Shown: positions 57,624-64,000 of the stretch, piece by piece | Numbering within the stretch: position 1 is the first letter of the stretch | Layout: every line of letters starts with the position of its first letter | NCBI GenBank assembly: GCA_005503335.1 | Contig: SCMQ01000002.1 | Location: forward strand, 179,061-243,060 | Length of the DNA stretch: 64,000 nt | From: Comamonadaceae bacterium 2FH | Lineage (GTDB): Bacteria; Pseudomonadota; Gammaproteobacteria; Burkholderiales; Burkholderiaceae_C | Reading direction: 5' to 3' | The notes under the pieces: generated by a model | What the model saw: only the letters and a program-made list of their open reading frames with translations | The model's database searches: none | What the model was told of the DNA's origin: nothing | Position numbers and translations under genes: made by a program

Positions 57624-59674
57624 CCCTCGTCCCTGATCCTGTACTGCGCGGTCAGCTGTGCCTGCAGGGTGGGCGGCACGGCCTCGTAGTGGCTGAAGAC
57701 CAGGGTGTAGCGGCCCTGGCCGCCGGTCAGGGCGTTCAGGCGCGTCTGGTAGCTGGCCAGCTCCGCCAGCGGGGCCTGGGCCAGCACCACCAGGCCGCCG
57801 GTGGGCGAACCCTGGGTGCCGCTGACCTGGCCGCGGCGCGCCGCGAGGTCGCCCGTGATGTCGCCCATGCTGGCCTCCGGCGCGCTGATCTCCACGTCGA
57901 CGATGGGCTCGAGCACGCAGGGGCGGGCGGCCTGCACGGCCTCGACCAGGGCCTTGCGCCCGGCCGTGAGGAAGGCGATCTCCTTGCTGTCCACGCTGTG
58001 GTGCTTGCCGTCGTAGACCACCACGCGCAGGTCCACCACCGGGTAGCCGGCGATCACCCCGGTCTCCAGCGCCTGGCGCACGCCCTTCTCGACCGCCGGC
58101 ATGAAGTTGTAGGGAATCGCGCCGCCCTTGACCTGGTCCACGAACTCGTAGCCCGCGCCGCGCGGCAGCGGCTCCACGCGCAGGAACACCTCGCCGAACT
58201 GGCCGGCGCCGCCGGTCTGCTTCTTGTGGCGGTGGTGGCCCTCGGCCGGCGCGGCGATGGTCTCGCGGTAGGCGATGCGGGGCGGGCGCGTGGCGACCTC
58301 GCATTTGTGCACCTCGGTCAGGCGCTCGAGCAGGGTTCGCAGGTGCAGCTCGCCCAGGCCGTAGACCACGCTTTCGTTGGTGCTGGCCACATGCGTGAGG
58401 CGCAGGCAGGGGTCCTCGCTGACCAGCTTGAGCAGGATGTCGTGCAGGCGCTGCTCGTCGCCACGGCGCTTGGGCTCGATGGCCAGGCCGTGCACCGGCA
58501 CCGGGAAGTCGAGCGGCTGCAGGTGGATGTGCTCGTCCTCGGCGGCGTCGTGCAGCACGGCGTCGTAGTGCAGCTCGTCCACCTTGGCGATCGCGCAGAG
58601 GTCGCCGGGCAAGGCGCGCGGCACCTCGGTGAAGTCCTTGCCCTGCAGCATGAACAGATGGCCGACCTTGAACGGGCGCCGGCCGTCGCCCACGTAGAGC
58701 TGGCTGCCGGGCGTGATCGTGCCCTGGTGCACGCGCAGTATGCCCAGCTTGCCCACGTAGGGGTCCTGGGCGATCTTGAACACATGGGCCAGCACATGGC
58801 GCGCCGGGTCGGGCTGGGCCTGCATGGGCCGGGCCCCCTGGCCCTCGCCGCGCAGAAAGGCCGGCGGGTTGGCCTCGCTGGGGTCGGGCAGCAGGCGCTC
58901 GATCACTTCCAGCAGCTCGGTCACGCCGGCGCCGGTGCGCGCCGAGACGAAGCAGATCGGCACCAGATGCCCTTCGCGCAGGGCTTGCTCGAGCGGCGCG
59001 TGCAGCTCGCTTGGGTCGACGTCGCCCTCGTTCAGGTAGCGCTCGACCAGGGCCGCGTCGACCTCGACCACCTGCTCGACCAGGGCGCGGTGCGCTTCGG
59101 CCACCGAGGAGAAGTCGGTGGGCGGGCCGTCCTCAGCGAGGTTGTAGAAGCAGTCGACCACGCGCTCGCCGCGCCCGGCCGGCAGGTTCACCGGCAGGCA
59201 TTCGCGGCCGAAGGCGGCCTGGATTTGCGCCACCAGGGCCTGCAGGTCCAGGCCCGGCGCGTCGATCTTGTTGACCACGATCAGGCGGTCGCGTTCGCGC
59301 TGCGCGGCCCACTGCATCATGCGCTGCGCCATGGGCTCGATGCCGTTCGGCGCGGCGATTACCACGGCCGCCGTCTCCACCGCCTCCAGCGCGGGCAGCG
59401 ACTGGCCCAGGAAGTCGGGCGAGCCGGGCGTGTCGATCAGATGGGTGTGGATGCCGGCATGGCGGAAGTGCAGCAGCGAGGCATTGAGCGAGCGCAGCGC
59501 GCGCCGCTCCAGCGGGTCATGGTCGCTGACGGTGTTGCCCTTCTCCACGCTGCCCGGCGCGCCGATCGCGCCGGCCTGGCACAGCAGGGCCTCGACCAGG
59601 CTGGTCTTGCCCGCGGCGGCCGGCCCGACCAGGGCCAGGGTGCGGATCTGGGCGATCTCTGCGGCAACGGGCAT
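57620..59674 (-). CDS. Elongation factor G-like GTPase (EF-G paralogue)
   Basis: A 684-residue protein with all EF-G domains but divergent GTPase motifs: GPAAAGKTSL (G1), DTPGSPDF (G3) and NKIDAPG (G4). C-terminal half keeps HHRHKKQTGGAGQFGEV and GGAIPYNFMPAVEKG (domain IV start). Such EF-G-like paralogues (often called EF-G2 or FusA-like) have been linked to stress or ribosome recycling in some species, not established here. It is slightly shorter than canonical EF-G. Convergent with the MFS gene. Confidence 0.88.
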   Translation of the reverse strand: MPVAAEIAQIRTLALVGPAAAGKTSLVEALLCQAGAIGAPGSVEKGNTVSDHDPLERRALRSLNASLLHFRHAGIHTHLIDTPGSPDFLGQSLPALEAVETAAVVIAAPNGIEPMAQRMMQWAAQRERDRLIVVNKIDAPGLDLQALVAQIQAAFGRECLPVNLPAGRGERVVDCFYNLAEDGPPTDFSSVAEAHRALVEQVVEVDAALVERYLNEGDVDPSELHAPLEQALREGHLVPICFVSARTGAGVTELLEVIERLLPDPSEANPPAFLRGEGQGARPMQAQPDPARHVLAHVFKIAQDPYVGKLGILRVHQGTITPGSQLYVGDGRRPFKVGHLFMLQGKDFTEVPRALPGDLCAIAKVDELHYDAVLHDAAEDEHIHLQPLDFPVPVHGLAIEPKRRGDEQRLHDILLKLVSEDPCLRLTHVASTNESVVYGLGELHLRTLLERLTEVHKCEVATRPPRIAYRETIAAPAEGHHRHKKQTGGAGQFGEVFLRVEPLPRGAGYEFVDQVKGGAIPYNFMPAVEKGVRQALETGVIAGYPVVDLRVVVYDGKHHSVDSKEIAFLTAGRKALVEAVQAARPCVLEPIVDVEISAPEASMGDITGDLAARRGQVSGTQGSPTGGLVVLAQAPLAELASYQTRLNALTGGQGRYTLVFSHYEAVPPTLQAQLTAQYRIRDEG

Positions 59675-59789
59675 GGCGCTTCCCCTTGAGCAACGGGAAG
59701 GCCATCGTAAGCGAGCCGCGGGCCGCGCGGCAACCGTTTTCGCTCAGGCGGCGGGCTGATGATCGAGTCCGCGGTCCGGGAAGAGCGCG

Positions 59790-62700
59790 CTATTCAACGA
59801 GCGAGGCCAAGCCTTTCCATTCCAGAAATCGTGCAAATTCCTCGAATGGCAAAGGCTTGCTGAAAAAATAACCCTGGATTTCGTCGCATTTGAGCGTCTC
59901 CAGAAGATGGGCCTGCTCCTTTGTTTCGACCCCCTCCGCGACGACTTTCAGCTTCAATGAATGGGCCAGGGATATGATGGTCGCGACGATGGCTTGATCT
60001 TCGGCGCTGGTCGCTAGATCGGTGATGAAGGCCCGATCGATCTTCAACACGTTCAGAGGCAGCCGGGCAAGGCAGCTCAAGGACGAGTACCCCGTGCCAA
60101 AGTCGTCAACGGCAATGTCGATGCCCAATTTTCCGACGGCCGTGAGTTTGGGGATGTTCGCCTCGAGATCCTTCATGATCAGGCTCTCCGTGATCTCAAG
60201 CTCCAAGGGAATGTCGCCCGAGACGGTGGAGACGACCTGGTCAATCATGGCCGTGAAGCTTTGATGTGCAAGCTGAACTTGAGACACGTTCACCGCGATG
60301 CGCGGGGGGTGGAGACCCTGTGCCGTCCATCGCCCATGGTCGGACATGGCCGCCTCCATGGCCCACCTGCCAACGTCCAGGATCATCCCGCTGTCTTCCA
60401 GGATGGGAATGAATTCGGAAGGTGGCACCAAGCCCGACTCCGGACTGTTCCAGCGGATCAACGCCTCCGCACCGGAGATTCGTCCGCTTTCGATCTCCAC
60501 CCGGGGTTGATAATGCAGCAAGAACTCGCCCCGCTCCAGCGCATGCCGCATGCGAGCTTGCAGCGCGAGCCGCTCACCGACCTTGGCATTCAGTTCGGCC
60601 GTGTAGAACTGAAAATTGTTTCGGCCCAGCTCCTTGGCGCGGTACATGGCGGCGTCCGCATTCTTCAGCAGAGTCTCCGCGTCCCGCCCATCCTGGGGAT
60701 ACAGGCTCAGACCGATGCTGCAGGTCATATGGAGTTCCCGATCCGCCAGGACGACGGCCTGTGAAACCGTCTCATGAATCCTTTGGAGCAGGTCGATGAT
60801 GCGTGGGTCGGTGGCGACCGAGGCGGAGATTCGCCGCGCCATGTCGGGAATGTTCTCCACCTCGGCGTGACTCGAGAAAATCACCACGAACTCATCCCCG
60901 CCCAGGCGCGCCACCGTGTCGCTGTCCCGGACGCAGTCGCTCAGGCGCTGGGCCACCATTTTCAGCAGTTCGTCTCCCGTGCTGTGGCCGAGGCTGTCGT
61001 TGACGAACTTGAAATGATCCAGGTCCAGGAGGGCAACCGTCACCATGTGATTGTGCCTGTGTGCATAGGTGATCGCCTGGCTAAGACGGTCCTGCAGGAG
61101 ATTGCGGTTGGCCAGCCCGGTCAAGATGTCGGAGTTCGCATGGCGCTCAAGCTGCTCCTGGTAGTTCTTGATCTCGGTGAGATCGTTGAAAACGCCGACA
61201 AAATGGGTGATCTTGCCCGTGTCGTCCCGGACCGGCGCTATATGCAGATCATTCCAGAACAGGCTGCCATCCTTGCGATAGTTGCGCAGCAATGCATGAG
61301 CTTCGCGTTCTTCCCTCAGCGCATCACGAAGCGCCATGGCCCCGGGTTGGGCCGTGTCACCGCCCAGCAGGAAAGCGGGGTTTCGCCCGAGCGCCTCCGC
61401 GGGCGAATAACCGGTCATTCGCTCAAAGGCCGGGTTGACAAACGCAATCGGGTTGCCCGATTGCGTGTGATCGATCATCATGATCGCGTTGACGCTGGAG
61501 TCTATGGCATGCTGGCTGAGCCGAAGCGCTGCTTCTGCTTGTCCGCGCGCTCTTTCGCGCTCGAAGTTGTCCATGGCGAACGAGATGTCCATCGCCATTT
61601 CCGTGAGCAAATCCACTGCCGTCGCATCAAAGAAATCCGTCTGCGCGGCGTGCAGGCACAAAATACCCGCCACGCGGCCGGCCTGATGCAGCGGGAATGA
61701 CGCGGCCGCGCGGGTTCCTATCTTCTCGGTCACCGCACGCCAAGGACGGGTCGAGGGATCCTGCAAGACATCGTTGCAGACATATGGCCTGTCCACGGGA
61801 ATCGCGGCGACGGACGGATCATGGCCTTTCCGCCCCCACGCACCCAAGGGCATGGGCAGCGCGCCGAGGGTGTCTTCCCATGGGCCAAAGCGCGCGACCG
61901 GGCGCAGCTCGCGGTCTTGCGCATCGCGCAGCCCCACATATGCCAGTCTTGTGCCGCAAAGCTGGACGCAGATGCGGCACACCTTCTCAAACAGCTCGTC
62001 GCGATCCGCCGTGCGCACGATGGCTTCATTGGTCTCGCTGAGCGCGGCGTAGAACTTGTTCAAGCGCGCAAGCCTTTGTCCGGCAAGCCGGCGCTCGGCG
62101 ACTTCTTCTTGCAGCGTTTCATTGGCTTTCGCCAATTCGGCTGTCCGCCGTGCCGAGGACTGGCGCCACCTCTGCAAGGCACTTGTCATGCTGTTCAAGG
62201 CGACAGCCAGCGTCCCGAATTCATGTGCGCCTCGCGGCGGCATGCGGATCCCCAGGTCTCCCTCGGCGACCCGCTCGGCAAACCCGAGGCACTCCGAAAC
62301 CGATTGGGCGATGCTTCGGGAAACCAGGGAGGCGATGCTCAGTCCGATCAACAGCGCGGCGACACTGGCGCCCAGAACCGTCCAGGTGGCGAGCCGCGCT
62401 GCCCGTTGCAGGCCTTCGCGGGTTGCGAGCGCTCGCTGGGTGGCATTGAGGTGGAGCTTGTCCAGCAGAGGCTCGACGGTTTGGGTGGCGGCGAGATAAT
62501 TTTTCTTTTCGACATCGATCCGATCGACAGCCTGAACATACTGTTCGAACAGGGACTGGTATTCGTTGGCCAGGCCCAGGAGTTTTCCCTTGACCGCGGG
62601 TGCGGCGCTGGTCGAGTCGAGATCCGCCTTGAACTGATCGATGCTCTGCCTGAAGGCCTTGGCGTATTTGCCCTGGCCGCGCATGATGAAGTCCTTCTCG

Positions 62701-63275
62701 TTCCGCCGCAGAGTCAACAGGTCGATCATGAGCGGGTCGAGCTTGCCGGAGCTGACGATGGGTTCGATCTCGTGGCTCTTCGTGCGAAACTTCCCCGCCA
62801 AGCCGGTATCCACCTGGCCAAGCTGCCCGTATAGATCGACGACCCTCAGGAAGCCGGCCTGGTATTGAGTGACGGCCTGCTCGATCGCCCGCGTCTGCTG
62901 GGTCGCGTCCGCCTCGTCGACCAGCTCGCGAATCTCCGCCATGTGCTGCCGGATATCAGCAACGTTGGTTCGCACAAAGGTCAGGTAGCGGGATCTGGCC
63001 TCAGAGAAGCCGAATTCGCTCTGGGACAGCAGGAAATCCTTTTCCGCGTTCCGCGCCTTGAGCATCGCGACATTGCTTCTCGCGCTGAGCTCGGCAATCC
63101 GGTTATCTATTTTCAGCAGCTTGTCGACCGCTTTGACCGAGTGCTCTTGAGCCATCCAGGAAGCGAGCCCCACGGCGAGGCTCAGGCCGATCGCAACGAG
63201 GAACCCGGCCGCCAACTGGGCCCGCAGGCTGAAGCGGTCGGACCAGGCTTTTCTTGTATGTGGCTCGATCATCAC
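59790..63275 (-). CDS. Membrane GAF-PAS-GGDEF-EAL protein (c-di-GMP synthesis/degradation)
   Basis: A 1161-residue membrane protein: TM1 ~15-37, long helical periplasmic domain (~40-290), TM2 ~293-315, HAMP to ~370, coiled coil, GAF (~420-560), PAS (~605-725), GGDEF with an intact RLGGDEFVVIF (Gly792-Phe796) and EAL with GAEALIRW (Glu937-Leu939), IAVDDFGTG, LKIDRAFI and AEGVE. Both catalytic halves look competent; which one dominates cannot be told. It lies 49 bp after the truncated phosphate-binding-like gene, so that gene was probably its periplasmic partner. Confidence 0.93.
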   Translation of the reverse strand: MMIEPHTRKAWSDRFSLRAQLAAGFLVAIGLSLAVGLASWMAQEHSVKAVDKLLKIDNRIAELSARSNVAMLKARNAEKDFLLSQSEFGFSEARSRYLTFVRTNVADIRQHMAEIRELVDEADATQQTRAIEQAVTQYQAGFLRVVDLYGQLGQVDTGLAGKFRTKSHEIEPIVSSGKLDPLMIDLLTLRRNEKDFIMRGQGKYAKAFRQSIDQFKADLDSTSAAPAVKGKLLGLANEYQSLFEQYVQAVDRIDVEKKNYLAATQTVEPLLDKLHLNATQRALATREGLQRAARLATWTVLGASVAALLIGLSIASLVSRSIAQSVSECLGFAERVAEGDLGIRMPPRGAHEFGTLAVALNSMTSALQRWRQSSARRTAELAKANETLQEEVAERRLAGQRLARLNKFYAALSETNEAIVRTADRDELFEKVCRICVQLCGTRLAYVGLRDAQDRELRPVARFGPWEDTLGALPMPLGAWGRKGHDPSVAAIPVDRPYVCNDVLQDPSTRPWRAVTEKIGTRAAASFPLHQAGRVAGILCLHAAQTDFFDATAVDLLTEMAMDISFAMDNFERERARGQAEAALRLSQHAIDSSVNAIMMIDHTQSGNPIAFVNPAFERMTGYSPAEALGRNPAFLLGGDTAQPGAMALRDALREEREAHALLRNYRKDGSLFWNDLHIAPVRDDTGKITHFVGVFNDLTEIKNYQEQLERHANSDILTGLANRNLLQDRLSQAITYAHRHNHMVTVALLDLDHFKFVNDSLGHSTGDELLKMVAQRLSDCVRDSDTVARLGGDEFVVIFSSHAEVENIPDMARRISASVATDPRIIDLLQRIHETVSQAVVLADRELHMTCSIGLSLYPQDGRDAETLLKNADAAMYRAKELGRNNFQFYTAELNAKVGERLALQARMRHALERGEFLLHYQPRVEIESGRISGAEALIRWNSPESGLVPPSEFIPILEDSGMILDVGRWAMEAAMSDHGRWTAQGLHPPRIAVNVSQVQLAHQSFTAMIDQVVSTVSGDIPLELEITESLIMKDLEANIPKLTAVGKLGIDIAVDDFGTGYSSLSCLARLPLNVLKIDRAFITDLATSAEDQAIVATIISLAHSLKLKVVAEGVETKEQAHLLETLKCDEIQGYFFSKPLPFEEFARFLEWKGLASLVE

Positions 63276-63324
63276 GTTTTTTGTGTTGTTCGCGAGTCCG
63301 GCCTCCCCTCGGCCTAGGAGCAGA

Positions 63325-63891
63325 TCAGTCTACGTAGGGAATGAAGTCATGTTTCTCTATGATGTCGGTGACCTGTGGGGACAGAGAGAAGTTGATGAAC
63401 TCTTTGACCAGCCCCGTCGGGCGCTCCTTGGTGAGCAGCAGAAGCGGGCGGGAAATGGGGAAGTCGCCGCTGCGGATGTTCTTTCTGGTGGCGGCCACGC
63501 CTTCCACGGGAAGCGGTTTGATGGCCACGCCTGCCATCGCCTTGCGTTCCGCCTCGCCGACGGATATCCATGCGATGCCATTCGGATTTTCGAGCAAGGC
63601 CTTGATGCGCGTGGGATTGTCGCCAAGCACGATGGAGGCCTTGACGTCCGGATATTTGACTTTGAAGAAATGGGTGAAGATCTCGGTTGAGCTGTAGCCG
63701 TCTTGAGCGGCCAGCACGGTGATCGTCGCGTTGCGTCCACCGACTTGGCTCCAGTTGCTCACCTTGCCGGTGAAAATATCGGCGATTTGTTGATTGCTAA
63801 GACGCTGGACCGGGTTGTCTTTGTGGACGATCAGGCAAACGCCATCCCGAGCCATGGCAAAGCTGAAGAGGATTGTTTCCTTGTCCGTCAG
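63325..63891 (-). pseudogene. PstS-like periplasmic binding protein, 5'-truncated
   Basis: From about 63891 down to 63325 the frame encodes the second half of a phosphate/PBP-like protein (MARDGVCLIVHKDNPV, LSNQQIADIFTGKVSNWSQVGG, SSTEIFTHFF). Full proteins of this type have ~110 further residues before IARDG, including a signal peptide and the first lobe. The homology here extends to LTDKE at 63891 and then stops abruptly, with a stop codon 12 codons further up. The ATG at 63855 leaves 176 residues without a signal peptide. Most likely inactivated by the element to its right. Confidence 0.75.
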
Positions 63892-63894
63892 AGG

Positions 63895-64000
63895 GTGTAG
63901 ACGAAAACAACATCTCGCGCGTTATGCTCTGATCGAAGCATGCGGACACGAGGTGGCAGATGGTGAAGAAGGCGCGAGGCGAGCAGCCGGGACGTCCGGG
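63895..64000 (+). mobile_element. Probable left end of an insertion element (continues beyond window)
   Basis: Coding homology of the PstS-like gene ends near 63891, and the sequence changes to a stretch beginning about TGTAGACGAAAACA. At 63960 an ATG with AGGTGG close upstream opens a basic frame MVKKARGEQPGRP that runs off the edge, as expected for a transposase. The element family was not recognised, and the inverted terminal repeat cannot be confirmed with one end visible. Confidence 0.45.

Noticed and set aside
54402..58304. 1300-codon open frame opposite the ABC and MFS genes
   Set aside because: Antisense to genes with clear motifs; composition typical of shadow frames.

Overview
The window is about 64 kb of high-GC bacterial chromosome with very dense, short-spaced operons. 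Gene content (argB with slmA nearby, a TRAP-fed sugar-acid cluster, a betaproteobacterial-style fatty-acid operon, many c-di-GMP and chemosensory genes) and overall codon use suggest Burkholderiales, most likely a Comamonadaceae-type betaproteobacterium. That placement is inference; no rRNA or tRNA gene and no CRISPR array was seen.

Layout. 1-5541: surface-polysaccharide locus. On the minus strand manC, wzm (ABC-2 permease), wzt (ATPase) and a CapK/PaaK-like gene running off the left edge; on the plus strand a WbaP-type initiating sugar-phosphate transferase. 5542-12057: an accessory toxin island with an IS1595-type transposase remnant, three Fic-domain genes, a Phd/PIN toxin-antitoxin pair, two small antitoxin-like ORFs, operator-like inverted repeats and several partial copies of the 3' end of wbaP lying at the borders of the cassettes. 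12058-17608: argB, a HipA/YjjJ-type kinase, an OmpR-type two-component system and slmA. 17658-26660: a sugar-acid catabolic cluster (Ldh-family dehydrogenase, UxaA/GarD-type dehydratase, TRAP DctMQP, FadR-type regulator, divergent SDR-SDR-FAH hydrolase). 26798-35231: TetR regulator plus a beta-oxidation operon (acyl-CoA dehydrogenase, HAD/enoyl hydratase fusion, thiolase, enoyl hydratase, two thioesterases).

35321-53719: the most unusual part. A Wsp-like chemosensory operon (CheW, CheR-TPR, CheW, two MCPs with almost identical signalling halves, CheA-REC, CheB with a degenerate receiver) continues into a 1191-residue REC-GAF-PAS-kinase-REC-HPt protein and a REC-EAL phosphodiesterase, where classical Wsp has a REC-GGDEF cyclase. 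Facing it is a TonB receptor, a YfiR-family protein and an MCP with a CHASE8-like sensor, i.e. a YfiR-type input apparently wired to a chemoreceptor instead of a diguanylate cyclase.

53911-64000: YciA-like thioesterase, Atm1-like ABC exporter, MFS exporter, an EF-G paralogue, a large HAMP-GAF-PAS-GGDEF-EAL protein and, upstream of it, a phosphate-binding-protein-like gene whose 5' part is cut off by what looks like the start of an insertion element at the right edge. Taken together the right half is strongly devoted to c-di-GMP and chemosensory signalling, and the left end to envelope polysaccharide and its adjoining toxin island.
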